This document shows, in pieces, positions 21,061 through 29,221 of a stretch of DNA of 64,000 nucleotides. Made by a program: the position numbers and the translations under genes. The stretch is from a virus, in the IMG/VR virus record IMGVR_UViG_3300049855_000239, positions 1-64,000 of that record, one strand, 5' to 3'. The notes beneath the pieces were generated by a model. That model had not been told where the DNA came from. It worked only from the letters and a program-made list of their open reading frames with translations, and ran no database searches. Position 1 is the first letter of the stretch. Every line of letters begins with the position of its first letter.

Positions 21061-21339
21061 ATGAACATAGGCCAATCAATTAGAGAGATACGAAAGTCTA
21101 AAGGGTTGAATCAAAAACAACTATCCGAGCGATGCGGAATGTCATTTAATGCATTGTGTCAAATTGAAACGGGGAGAACGCTTCCACAACGGACAACGCT
21201 TAATAAAATATGTGTTATTTTAAACGTACCAGTTTCTTATATCTATTTCAATAGTTTAGATGAAAAAGATGTACAAGAAAACAAAATACCAGTTTTTAAA
21301 GCCTTAAAAAAGGCAATAATGGAATTTCTACTAAATTAA
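21061..21339 (+). CDS. XRE-family helix-turn-helix protein
   Basis: 92 aa. Residues 5-60 form the full domain: IREIRKSKGLNQKQLSERCG, MSFNALCQIETGRTLPQRTTLNKICVILNVPVSYIYF. A short tail completes it. A likely repressor or switch of this module. Confidence 0.88.
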   Translation: MNIGQSIREIRKSKGLNQKQLSERCGMSFNALCQIETGRTLPQRTTLNKICVILNVPVSYIYFNSLDEKDVQENKIPVFKALKKAIMEFLLN

Positions 21340-21344
21340 TAATT

Positions 21345-21578
21345 ATGATAACATGCACCAATAAACCATGCCCTTTGCGCTACATGTGCGAACGGGGAAA
21401 TGATACTCAAACAGGTGAATTCTTTGAGTATAAAACGCTTAAAGGACACGATAACCAAGGGAATATTAGGTATACCCACGGATGCGACTATTTCGAAAAG
21501 AAGAAAGATATATTTCAGATTTGTGATGAGGTATATGGAAAACTAGAACCAATTGAACTAGAAAAAGATGTTGACTGA
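21345..21578 (+). CDS. Small Cys-rich protein
   Basis: 77 aa, beginning MITCTNKPCPLRYMCERGND (four Cys spaced C-x4-C-x5-C, plus a later HGCDYFE). A zinc or iron-sulphur site is possible. Unknown function; overlaps the next gene by 11 bases. Confidence 0.55.
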   Translation: MITCTNKPCPLRYMCERGNDTQTGEFFEYKTLKGHDNQGNIRYTHGCDYFEKKKDIFQICDEVYGKLEPIELEKDVD

Positions 21579-22143
21579 GCGTGCGCATGAAATGTTCAAG
21601 CAATCTACCAAGTGCGCTTGTTTAGTTTTTAACCTTCAAAACGAAATAGACGGGTTTGAAGACAGAAAAGAATGTAAACACAAACTAAAAAGGTGGGTTC
21701 GGGATTTATTAAATGAAGTAAATACCGAAATAGATCACATTTGCTCAAAAGGACTAGGATTAAACGCAGATGCCCAGTATCAGTATGTTGAAATAACTAA
21801 CAAACTATGGCACGATATGCCAACAAATCACATGCTAAATACTGGTGTTATCAACTATTCAACTAGGTTAATAATAGTATGCAAGCAGTTAGAAATTGAA
21901 GCGGAAAGGCTTAATAATCTGGCAGATAAAAAGTGTTATCGTGTTCATCCAAAACTTATTAGATTACTTAAAAAAGTAATTGAATCGGTCGAGATAAATA
22001 TAAGTAGTAGGCGAATAGCCGAACTGGTTACGATGCATTTAAAATCAGCAGATGCAACATTAACGTACTTTCTTGGAACTTACAAAGAACAATTAGACGC
22101 AATTAAAGAATATCAAGATGATACGACCAGAATATTACAATGA
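21568..22143 (+). CDS. Helical protein, unknown function
   Basis: 191 aa, nearly all helix, with AHEMFKQSTKCACLVFNLQNEI near the start and KVIESVEINISSRRIAELVT later. No domain recognised. Overlaps both neighbours, so it is part of the operon. Confidence 0.65.
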   Translation: MLTERAHEMFKQSTKCACLVFNLQNEIDGFEDRKECKHKLKRWVRDLLNEVNTEIDHICSKGLGLNADAQYQYVEITNKLWHDMPTNHMLNTGVINYSTRLIIVCKQLEIEAERLNNLADKKCYRVHPKLIRLLKKVIESVEINISSRRIAELVTMHLKSADATLTYFLGTYKEQLDAIKEYQDDTTRILQ

Positions 22144-22483
22144 TGAATTTAGTAGCCTTTACTTGGTCGCATTCAAACGCAAATGGACACCATGGCAGTT
22201 TGATGCAATGAAACGTTTAGAGCGCTGTGAGCAAAAAGGAAGCTTCAAACAGGACATTGAAAAGACTATTACAGTCATCGAGCTTCTTAAAAGTGAATAC
22301 AATCCTAGTTTATGGCAGAAAGTAAAGTTCCTATTTAAAACACCTACGAATAAATTATCAGACCAAAGAGGATGGAATTTTTACGTTCATAATGTATGCT
22401 ATGCGCTAGAAACTGGACGTTATGATTTGGCAATAGCCGAATGTCGCAAGTACTACTTTGCCGTAACCAAAAATAATTTATAA
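22118..22483 (+). CDS. Small operon protein, unknown function
   Basis: 121 aa with WTPWQFDAMKRLERCEQKGSF, then LWQKVKFLFKTPTNKL. Mostly helical, basic. Last gene before the operator-promoter at 22495-22539. Confidence 0.6.
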   Translation: MIRPEYYNDEFSSLYLVAFKRKWTPWQFDAMKRLERCEQKGSFKQDIEKTITVIELLKSEYNPSLWQKVKFLFKTPTNKLSDQRGWNFYVHNVCYALETGRYDLAIAECRKYYFAVTKNNL

Positions 22484-22494
22484 ACTTTTGTATT

Positions 22495-22539
22495 AAATGT
22501 ATACAAGTATTCGAAAGGTTCGTATATTTGTATACATTT
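22495..22539 (+). promoter_or_regulatory. Promoter within a long inverted-repeat operator
   Basis: AAATGTATACAA (22495-22506) and TTGTATACATTT (22528-22539) are a perfect 12-bp inverted repeat. The right arm overlaps the -7 box TATATTTG (22523-22530). A dimeric repressor bound here would block the promoter of the 22555 gene. Confidence 0.7.
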
Positions 22540-22554
22540 AAACGACAACAAAAT

Positions 22555-23115
22555 ATGATAGTATCAGTAACATCTTCAATACATGATTCAAGTACAATGA
22601 AGTTTGTATTAGAATCAGACTCAGACGAATACGGTTTTTATGCAGCTATACTAGTCCCACATGATGGAGAGGATAATTATTCATTCGAAAGCTTAATCTT
22701 TGATTCAGAAACAAGTGAGGAGGATATAAAACGTGCTGTAATTTTTATCGAAAACCATGAAGCCGAAATTATACAGTCGTTATACTCCGAAACGCATCCA
22801 AATTTGAAGGTTTTAGACTTTAAAAAAAGCAATACAAAAGAAATTGAATACGATGACAGAATCGTACAAGTTCGTGAGATATTGGATAAGCATAATTTTT
22901 TCAGCAAACCGTACTGGTTTGGCAATGAGTTTGAAACTTATCAATTCGTTTTGGATTTGATTAAAGGAATGAGCAAAACAAGCGACCTAGCTAAATTGGC
23001 TACTCAAGAAAGATTACACGGGAATACGTCCAATTCTTTGAGAGACCTAAACGTAACGATTGACCTACTAAACGATCTAAACAATGCCAGAAAAGAAACA
23101 ACGTGGACAGCCTAA
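22555..23115 (+). CDS. Acidic protein behind the operator, unknown function
   Basis: 186 aa from MIVSVTSSIHDSSTMKFVLE; the longer frame from 22528 would begin within the operator. Segments EDIKRAVIFIENHEAEIIQS and YQFVLDLIKGMSKTSDLAKL are helical. Not recognised. Confidence 0.6.
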   Translation: MIVSVTSSIHDSSTMKFVLESDSDEYGFYAAILVPHDGEDNYSFESLIFDSETSEEDIKRAVIFIENHEAEIIQSLYSETHPNLKVLDFKKSNTKEIEYDDRIVQVREILDKHNFFSKPYWFGNEFETYQFVLDLIKGMSKTSDLAKLATQERLHGNTSNSLRDLNVTIDLLNDLNNARKETTWTA

Positions 23116-23233
23116 AAAAGATTATACTACCAAAGTAGCGTCTGAAAGAGTTCGTACTGAATGGTACGATTTAGTAAAAAAAGAAATGAAAGATTTTATT
23201 AAAAAACTGAAAGAAAAAGAAGATGGAGTATAG
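23084..23233 (+). CDS. Small basic protein
   Basis: 49 aa, MPEKKQRGQPKKDYTTKVAS followed by a Lys-rich helix. It overlaps the preceding and following genes. The N-terminal RGQPKKDY motif suggests nucleic-acid binding. Confidence 0.5.
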   Translation: MPEKKQRGQPKKDYTTKVASERVRTEWYDLVKKEMKDFIKKLKEKEDGV

Positions 23234-25424
23234 CGAATTTTTAGGGAATAAAAGAAAATCAGTTATAAAGTCTGGTTTTGAGGTAAAGGAATTTAAATGC
23301 AAAACTCTAAGAGAAGATCAAAAATTTGTAATTAAAAAAGGACTCCAATCAGGGCGTTTTGCTTTTTTTCAGGATTGCGGATTGGGTAAAACAGTAGAAC
23401 AGCTAGAATGTGCATGGCAAGTGTTACAATACACAAATAAGCCTGTTTTAATACTCACACTTTTAGCTGTAGTAGATCAAACAATGGATATTGAAGCTCC
23501 AAAGTTTGGATTTGAAATTTATAAATTAAAACAAAATTCAATAGTAGAACCAAAAATATACATTACAAATTACGATCAATTAGAAAATATTGATTCCAGT
23601 TTGTTTGAATGTATAATTTTAGATGAAAGTTCAAAACTTAAAAACGTTGATGGTAAAACTAGGAATTTATTAGTTGAAAAGTTTCTTAAAACACCCTATA
23701 AATTTTGCTTTACGGCAACCCCAAGCCCTAACGATCACATGGAACTTGGAAACCATTCTGAGTTCTTAGGACACATGTCATATGGTGAAATGTTGGCAAT
23801 GTTCTTTGTTCATGATGGTGGTGAAACTAGTAAATGGCGTTTAAGGAAGCATGCAGAAAATGATTTCTGGGATTATGTTTTGAGTTGGTCAATTGCCGAA
23901 ACAACACCAAAAAGTTTAGGATTCGATATTGATGGATTTGATTTGCCAGAGATTAACTTTATTGAACACTTTATAGATGTTGAAGGCGAAAACCTTAATT
24001 TATTTGGAGAGTCGGAAGTTTCGGCCACAGAATTACATGCTGATTTGAGATCAACAATAAATGAAAGGGTATTAAAATGCAAAGAGATAGTTTCGGAAAT
24101 ACCAAATGTACAATGGCTTATTTGGGGATTAGGTAATGCAGAAACTGATTTAATTGCAAAAACTATTGATGGATGCGTAAACGTACAAGGTTCAAATACT
24201 CCAGAAATTAAGGCCAAAAATCTGAATGCTTTTGCAACAGGAGAAATAAAAGATATGGTAACAAAGGCTAAAATAGCTGGTTTCGGTATGAATTACCAAA
24301 ATTGTTACAATATGATTTTTTCATCTTACGATTTTGGATTTGAATTGTTTTATCAGGCAATCAGAAGGGCTTATCGTTTTGGGAATCCTTATTCTGTAAA
24401 CGTACATTTAATTATCCCAAGAACTCAGATTAATGTAAGGAGTTCTATTTTATTAAAAATGAAAAAACACAAAGAAATGATGGAAAAGTTAGCACAAAAA
24501 TGCTTTATCTACCAAAAGAAAGAAGCTGAATTTGTAAAGAATGAAGATGTAAAAACTAGTGATTACTGGTTGATGAATGGAGATTGCGTTGAAAAATCAA
24601 AATTGATTCCTGATAATGCTGCTGATGTTTGCGTTTTTTCACCTCCATTTTCAGAGTTATATGTTTATTCTGATAAAATAGAGGATATGGGTAATTCAAA
24701 GGATTATACAGAATTTGAAACTCATTTTAAATACCTAATTCCTGAGATTAAAAGAGTTCTTAAGTCAGGCCGTATTTGTGCTGTTCATTGCATGGACCTT
24801 CCAATTCAGAAAGGGAAAGAAGGCTATATCGGTCTTAGAGACTTTTCGGGTATGTTGGTTGATTGGTTCACAGAAAAAGGATTTATTTACCATGCAAAGG
24901 TTACTATTTGGAAGAATCCAGTAACGGAAATGCAGCGCACAAAAGCATTGGGATTACTCCATAAAACAATAAAAAAAGATTCCGTAATGTCTCGTGTAGG
25001 AATACCAGATTACGTTTTGTTTTTCAGAAATGAAGGGGAAAATGAGGTACCAATTAGGCACCAAGACATCGACCAATCAAGGCCGGATTATTTACCAGTT
25101 GATTTGTGGCAAAAATACGCAAGCCCTGTTTGGATGGACGTTAACTATTCTCGTACACTTCAATATACAACGGCTCGAGATTCAAACGATGAAAAGCATA
25201 TTTGCCCATTACAATTAGATACGATTGAAAGAATATTGCATCTTTATTCGAATGAAGGTGAAACTGTTTTTAGTCCTTTTGGCGGTATTGGGTCAGAAGG
25301 TTTTCAATCTTTAAAAATGAATCGTAAATCAATTTCTATTGAGTTAAAAGAATCGTATTTTAAAGTAAATGTACAAAACCATAAAAATGCAGCCCTAAAA
25401 GGAACTTTAGAATTAGTATTTTAA
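23223..25424 (+). CDS. SNF2-type helicase fused to an N4/N6 DNA methylase
   Basis: 733 aa. The N-terminal half is a superfamily-2 helicase: FFQDCGLGKTVEQL (motif I, about residue 50-60), IILDESSKL (motif II), CFTATPSPND (motif III) and a C-terminal AIRRAYRFG (motif VI). The C-terminal half is a DNA methylase: CVFSPPFSELY (SPPF catalytic motif, about residue 473) and VFSPFGGIGSEGFQSLKMNR (SAM-binding, about residue 683). The order IV before I matches the beta class. The fusion may move along DNA while modifying it, giving protection from restriction or marking phage DNA. Coupled to short genes on both sides. Confidence 0.85.
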   Translation: MEYSEFLGNKRKSVIKSGFEVKEFKCKTLREDQKFVIKKGLQSGRFAFFQDCGLGKTVEQLECAWQVLQYTNKPVLILTLLAVVDQTMDIEAPKFGFEIYKLKQNSIVEPKIYITNYDQLENIDSSLFECIILDESSKLKNVDGKTRNLLVEKFLKTPYKFCFTATPSPNDHMELGNHSEFLGHMSYGEMLAMFFVHDGGETSKWRLRKHAENDFWDYVLSWSIAETTPKSLGFDIDGFDLPEINFIEHFIDVEGENLNLFGESEVSATELHADLRSTINERVLKCKEIVSEIPNVQWLIWGLGNAETDLIAKTIDGCVNVQGSNTPEIKAKNLNAFATGEIKDMVTKAKIAGFGMNYQNCYNMIFSSYDFGFELFYQAIRRAYRFGNPYSVNVHLIIPRTQINVRSSILLKMKKHKEMMEKLAQKCFIYQKKEAEFVKNEDVKTSDYWLMNGDCVEKSKLIPDNAADVCVFSPPFSELYVYSDKIEDMGNSKDYTEFETHFKYLIPEIKRVLKSGRICAVHCMDLPIQKGKEGYIGLRDFSGMLVDWFTEKGFIYHAKVTIWKNPVTEMQRTKALGLLHKTIKKDSVMSRVGIPDYVLFFRNEGENEVPIRHQDIDQSRPDYLPVDLWQKYASPVWMDVNYSRTLQYTTARDSNDEKHICPLQLDTIERILHLYSNEGETVFSPFGGIGSEGFQSLKMNRKSISIELKESYFKVNVQNHKNAALKGTLELVF

Positions 25425-25579
25425 TGCCTGAAATTCAGACCGCCCCTTTTACGTTTGAATCAAACGTAAAGCTAACAGGCGAAAAGGTACAGCTAATCGA
25501 ATTCGGAAAGAGTCGGTTAGCTGCTTACAACAAGCTATTCAAAAAGCATCGTTTAACGCATAACATAAAATGGAATTGA
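25424..25579 (+). CDS. Small basic protein
   Basis: 51 aa, starting on the last base of the helicase stop codon (TAATG). Text VKLTGEKVQLIEFGKSRLAA then YNKLFKKHRLTHNIKWN. Unknown. Confidence 0.5.
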   Translation: MPEIQTAPFTFESNVKLTGEKVQLIEFGKSRLAAYNKLFKKHRLTHNIKWN

Positions 25580-25662
25580 AAGCATTTGTAAAATACAATG
25601 GAATTTGGACTCCACTTGTAAACGGTCGAATACATGTGAAATACAGATTTTTAAACACTTAA
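25570..25662 (+). CDS. Tiny protein
   Basis: 30 aa, MELKAFVKYNGIWTPLVNGR. Overlaps the gene before and ends one base before the next. Accepted on spacing alone. Confidence 0.4.
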   Translation: MELKAFVKYNGIWTPLVNGRIHVKYRFLNT

Positions 25663-25663
25663 A

Positions 25664-25936
25664 ATGATAGACAAAATAATTGATACTGTTTTAGAGTATT
25701 ACGACATTACAAGAGAAGAATTGTTTTCGGCAAAAACAACCTATGAGATACATCACGCAAGGAAAATGACAATATATTTTGTACATCAAAAAACAGGGAT
25801 GGCATTTTATAAGATTGCCCCAATTTTTGGAAGGAATACCTCAAGTTGTTTTAAAATTGTCGAGAAAATACTTAACTCTAAAAACAAATACCTGAAAAAA
25901 CAATTGGTCGAAATTGACGCTTTAATTGGTAGTTAA
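25664..25936 (+). CDS. Stand-alone DnaA domain IV-like DNA-binding protein
   Basis: 90 aa. IHHARKMTIYFVHQKTGMAFYKIAPIFGRNTSSCFKIVEKIL follows the DnaA C-terminal pattern, in which the helix-turn-helix binds DnaA boxes. No AAA+ domain is present. It could mark the phage origin or compete with host DnaA. It lies just before the RNA candidate and the primosome genes. Confidence 0.8.
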   Translation: MIDKIIDTVLEYYDITREELFSAKTTYEIHHARKMTIYFVHQKTGMAFYKIAPIFGRNTSSCFKIVEKILNSKNKYLKKQLVEIDALIGS

Positions 25937-25956
25937 TTGGGAAATTGTTATCTTTG
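25925..25956 (+). promoter_or_regulatory. Promoter of the RNA candidate
   Basis: ATTG (25925-25928), 20-nt spacer, TATCTTTG (25949-25956). Transcription would start near 25963, at the foot of the first hairpin of the 25961-26075 element. Confidence 0.65.
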
Positions 25957-25960
25957 TGTA

Positions 25961-26075
25961 CTAAGTAAAACGGCTTAGTCTTCGTGTGGAAGCGATGAAA
26001 GAACTTGTCGATAGACAAACTAACCTCGATTGATAGCTACCTTCCACTAGCTTGATTTCGGGGTTTTTTATTTTA
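25961..26075 (+). ncRNA. Candidate structured RNA / attenuator with pseudoknot potential
   Basis: A gene-free 144-bp stretch with ordered pairing. CTAAG/CTTAG (25961-25978) forms a first hairpin. TTGTC-GATA-GACAA (26005-26018) is a perfect tetraloop hairpin. AACCTCGA ... TCGGGGTT with inner AGCTA/TAGCT forms a terminator-like stem followed by TTTTTAT. Its loop, CTTCCAC (26041-26047), is complementary over 7 bp to GTGGAAG (25986-25992) upstream. So either a pseudoknot forms, or the two pairings are alternatives as in an attenuator. No known family is recognised. Confidence 0.5.
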
Positions 26076-26080
26076 CAACT

Positions 26081-26173
26081 ATGGTAGTTTATTGTAAACA
26101 TTGCAAATCATATGAACGAGTAATAATGATTACATGTACGTGTATTAAATGCGGTAATAAATATGGAAAATAG
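26081..26173 (+). CDS. Tiny zinc-ribbon-like protein
   Basis: 30 aa with YCKHCK and ITCTCIKCGN, two Cys clusters of a zinc ribbon. It overlaps the next gene's start by 11 bases. If the upstream RNA is an attenuator, this would be the first gene controlled. Confidence 0.5.
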   Translation: MVVYCKHCKSYERVIMITCTCIKCGNKYGK

Positions 26174-26864
26174 AGATTTTAAAGGAGTTTGGATTCCTAA
26201 AGAAATATACCTAAATAAAGATCTTAGTTGGTCAGAAAAGATACTTTTAATCGAAATTGATTCTTTAGATAATGACGAAGAAAAAGGATGTTTTGCATCC
26301 AATAAATACTTGTCTGAATTTATTGGAATAAGCGAGTCAAGTATGGCCAATATGATTTCTAAATTAAAGAGCCAAAATTACCTATTTCAAGTCTTTTTTG
26401 ATGGAAGGAATAGAGGTTTGAGACTTCATAAAAATATGAAGTCAGGGTTCATAAAAGATGTTGAGACTTCACAAGAATATGAAGGCAGGGTTCATAAAAA
26501 TATGAAAGCTGAGTTAACAAAAATAGTAAAGCAGACTACACAAAAAAATGAACATAGTAATATAATTAATAATACAACTAGTAAAACAAGTATTGATGAT
26601 AGGAAAAACGCCTTTGGCTACACACTTAAAGAATTTGAAAGTAAATATCCTGTGCAAATGTTAGAAGCATTTTTTAGGTATTGGGCTGAAAAGAATAAAT
26701 CAGGTACAAAGATGAAATGGGAACTTGAAAAAACATTTGAAGTAGGATTAAGATTAGCAACTTGGGCAAGTAGAGATAAAACATTCAATTCACAACAAGG
26801 CCAAATTTTTACACCAGCACCACCTAAAAAACAAATGACAAATGAGGAAAGACGAAGAGCTTAG
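26163..26864 (+). CDS. Winged-helix replication protein (DnaD/replisome-organizer type)
   Basis: 233 aa. FKGVWIPKEIYLNKDLSWSE followed by GCFASNKYLSEFIGISESSM and ANMISKLKSQNYL is the winged-helix N-terminal domain of phage primosome proteins. A low-complexity linker follows, then a C-terminal part with FRYWAEKNKSGTKMKWELEK. It overlaps the DnaB gene and probably loads it at the origin. Confidence 0.8.
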   Translation: MENRDFKGVWIPKEIYLNKDLSWSEKILLIEIDSLDNDEEKGCFASNKYLSEFIGISESSMANMISKLKSQNYLFQVFFDGRNRGLRLHKNMKSGFIKDVETSQEYEGRVHKNMKAELTKIVKQTTQKNEHSNIINNTTSKTSIDDRKNAFGYTLKEFESKYPVQMLEAFFRYWAEKNKSGTKMKWELEKTFEVGLRLATWASRDKTFNSQQGQIFTPAPPKKQMTNEERRRA

Positions 26865-28308
26865 TTTAGTAAAACTACCTCCCCAAAACTTGGAGGCCGA
26901 AGAAGCTGTATTGGGGGCGATGCTTATAAGCCAAAATGATTTAATGGCACCAATTGGATTACTTTCAGGTGAAATGTTTTACAAGCCCCAGCATAAAATA
27001 ATTTTTGAAGCTATTAAAAATCTTTTTGTTTTACGTTATTCTGTTGATCTACTAACTGTAACAGACCAATTGCGAAAACTGGATAAGCTTGATTTTATTG
27101 GAGGTGCTTTACAGTTGCATGAATTAACACAAAGAGTAAGCTCATCGGCTAATATTGAATTTCATGCAAGAATCATTATCGAGCGATATTTGAAAAGAAA
27201 AATAATCGACATATCGAATGTTTCAATTTCAGAATCATACGACCAAAGTTTTGATGTATTTGAAATACTAGACAAGCTACAAACTGAAATACTTTGTCTT
27301 ACTAATAAAATAGGAACCAACAAACCTAAAACGCTAAAACAAATAGTACCAGAAGTACTTCAAACAATAGAAGAAAACCAAGGCAAAACAGGCTTTACTG
27401 GCATTGATACTGGACTTGAAAGCTTGAATAGCATTACTGGGGGGTTTCAAGAAGGTTTAATAATTGTAGGAGGTCGCCCAGGCATGGGTAAAACGGCCAT
27501 AGCTGTTTTGTTTGCCACACGTCCAGTTTTTCAACACAATAAAGTTGTTTTAGTTTTCAGCCTAGAGATGTCGGATAAAAGTTTGGCTTGTAGGATACTT
27601 TCCAGCCTTTCAGGTGTAAAGTATTCAAACATGACAAAAGGAAGCCTTACGGATCAAGATTTGGGGCTAATTTACGATAATATAGAGCCAGCCTATACCG
27701 ACAACCTGATAATTGACGAAACGCCATCTATTTCGGTCACTCAAATGAGAGCAAAAGCGATGGCAATAAAAATGGAACGTGGGCAATTGGATATGATTGT
27801 AGTAGATTATTTACAACTAGCAAAAGGAGAGGGTAAAGGCAATAGAGAGCAAGAAATAAGTAGTATTTCAAGAGGGTTAAAAATACTATCTAAGGAATTA
27901 AAAATTCCAGTTATTGCATTGGCTCAATTAGGACGTGCGACAGAGACAAGAAGTGGAGATAAACGGCCAATTTTAGCCGACCTACGTGAGTCTGGAGCTA
28001 TCGAGCAAGATGCCGATATGGTAATGTTTGTTTATCGCGAACAATACTATTTAGAGCAACAAAACCAGCCAGTTCCAGACGATGTAATAGATAAGATAGA
28101 AATAATTATTGCAAAGCAAAGAAACGGGGCTTTAGATTCAATTAAAACTAATTGTTACCTAGCAACAAACATAATCCAAGACGAAGAGTATATTCCAGAA
28201 AAAAGATACAATGTACTTGATAAGCAACGAAATACCGAATTATTAGATGGATATTCTTTAAATTATGAATCAGGAGATGTAAATAAAATCAATACACCAC
28301 CATTTTAA
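26842..28308 (+). CDS. dnaB: Replicative DNA helicase DnaB
   Basis: 488 aa, full length for DnaB. N-terminal domain: PPQNLEAEEAVLGAMLIS. RecA-like domain: Walker A GGRPGMGKT (about residues 210-218), VFSLEMS, Walker B MIVVDYLQLAKG, and the arginine-finger region LRESGAIEQDADMVMFVYR. A hexameric 5'-3' helicase at the phage fork. Confidence 0.95.
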   Translation: MRKDEELSLVKLPPQNLEAEEAVLGAMLISQNDLMAPIGLLSGEMFYKPQHKIIFEAIKNLFVLRYSVDLLTVTDQLRKLDKLDFIGGALQLHELTQRVSSSANIEFHARIIIERYLKRKIIDISNVSISESYDQSFDVFEILDKLQTEILCLTNKIGTNKPKTLKQIVPEVLQTIEENQGKTGFTGIDTGLESLNSITGGFQEGLIIVGGRPGMGKTAIAVLFATRPVFQHNKVVLVFSLEMSDKSLACRILSSLSGVKYSNMTKGSLTDQDLGLIYDNIEPAYTDNLIIDETPSISVTQMRAKAMAIKMERGQLDMIVVDYLQLAKGEGKGNREQEISSISRGLKILSKELKIPVIALAQLGRATETRSGDKRPILADLRESGAIEQDADMVMFVYREQYYLEQQNQPVPDDVIDKIEIIIAKQRNGALDSIKTNCYLATNIIQDEEYIPEKRYNVLDKQRNTELLDGYSLNYESGDVNKINTPPF

Positions 28309-28317
28309 TTGAAATAT

Positions 28318-28398
28318 ATGAAGAAAAAGAGGCTAATAGTAAAGGCAATTAAAGCATTAAAATCAATTTGGAACGAACATAAAAACGAGGTAAAATGA
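28318..28398 (+). CDS. Tiny basic protein
   Basis: 26 aa, MKKKRLIVKAIKALKSIWNE. Its stop overlaps the next start (ATGA). Accepted on coupling only. Confidence 0.4.
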   Translation: MKKKRLIVKAIKALKSIWNEHKNEVK

Positions 28399-28904
28399 AA
28401 AGTATAGATCTAGTTGGTTTTATAGAAAAAACAGAAAGTAAATATCGATGGGATGGTAATGAAGTATATTTATCTATATATTTTTGGGACATCAAGGAGT
28501 TTGTCGAATTTTTTTCTGAAAGTCCATTTCTAGCAAACAGAGACACAAAAATAGTCATTAAAGACCATTATTTCATATTTGGGATGGCAGAAATTTGTGA
28601 ATATTTTGATATAGAATTAGAATCAGTTTTCGGCCGTTCAATTGACTACTGTAACGGGCATGATGAACATCCAGAAAAACAATTACCTTTTGATTCGTCA
28701 GATCATGAATTATTATTAGGAGCTAAAATTCGTGAAAAACTAGACAAAAATATATCAGGATTGTGTATTGAGGTTCGAAGCGATGGGATAACAGTTGGAA
28801 AATGGGATATTGACTACGGAAACTTATCTATTAACTGCGAATATTTTAACGAAGTATTAAAAAAATGGATGCCATGCGTAAAACAAAATGGGACGACAAA
28901 ATAG
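28395..28904 (+). CDS. Operon protein, unknown function
   Basis: 169 aa. KYRWDGNEVYLSIYFWDIKE, then HYFIFGMAEICEYFDIELES and a strand-rich C-terminal half (GLCIEVRSDGITVGKWDIDY). No family recognised. Confidence 0.6.
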   Translation: MKSIDLVGFIEKTESKYRWDGNEVYLSIYFWDIKEFVEFFSESPFLANRDTKIVIKDHYFIFGMAEICEYFDIELESVFGRSIDYCNGHDEHPEKQLPFDSSDHELLLGAKIREKLDKNISGLCIEVRSDGITVGKWDIDYGNLSINCEYFNEVLKKWMPCVKQNGTTK

Positions 28905-28914
28905 GGGAATAGAA

Positions 28915-29217
28915 ATGAAAAATGCGATATTGCGACTTAAATTGGCGGACGTTTTTGTATCGGCAGAAAGAAAAAACACCTCTGGACTGGAGGAGTTTCA
29001 ATCAAAATTAAGAGAATTGATTGGTAAGGCTGAGGCTTTTATTAAAAAAAAGAAACTAGAAACGAAGAGGTTAGACGATGTTTATTGCGAAAAGTTAGAA
29101 ATCGCAAACAGAGATACATACATGAAACAGTTCATTTTTGAGTTTGAGGGAGAATATTATTTCGTGAAATGGGGGCAGTTAAAATGGTCGGAACCAATTA
29201 AAATAAAAACAATTTAA
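28915..29217 (+). CDS. Operon protein, unknown function
   Basis: 100 aa from MKNAILRLKLADVFVSAERK at 28915, chosen over the frame's first Met (28888), which lies inside the preceding gene; GGGGAATAGAA precedes it. A central Lys-rich helix is followed by EFEGEYYFVKWGQLKW. Confidence 0.55.
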   Translation: MKNAILRLKLADVFVSAERKNTSGLEEFQSKLRELIGKAEAFIKKKKLETKRLDDVYCEKLEIANRDTYMKQFIFEFEGEYYFVKWGQLKWSEPIKIKTI

Positions 29218-29221
29218 AATC

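Noticed and set aside
24000-25424. Separate methylase gene after the helicase
   Set aside because: The frame is continuous from 23223 with no internal stop, so it is one fusion protein.
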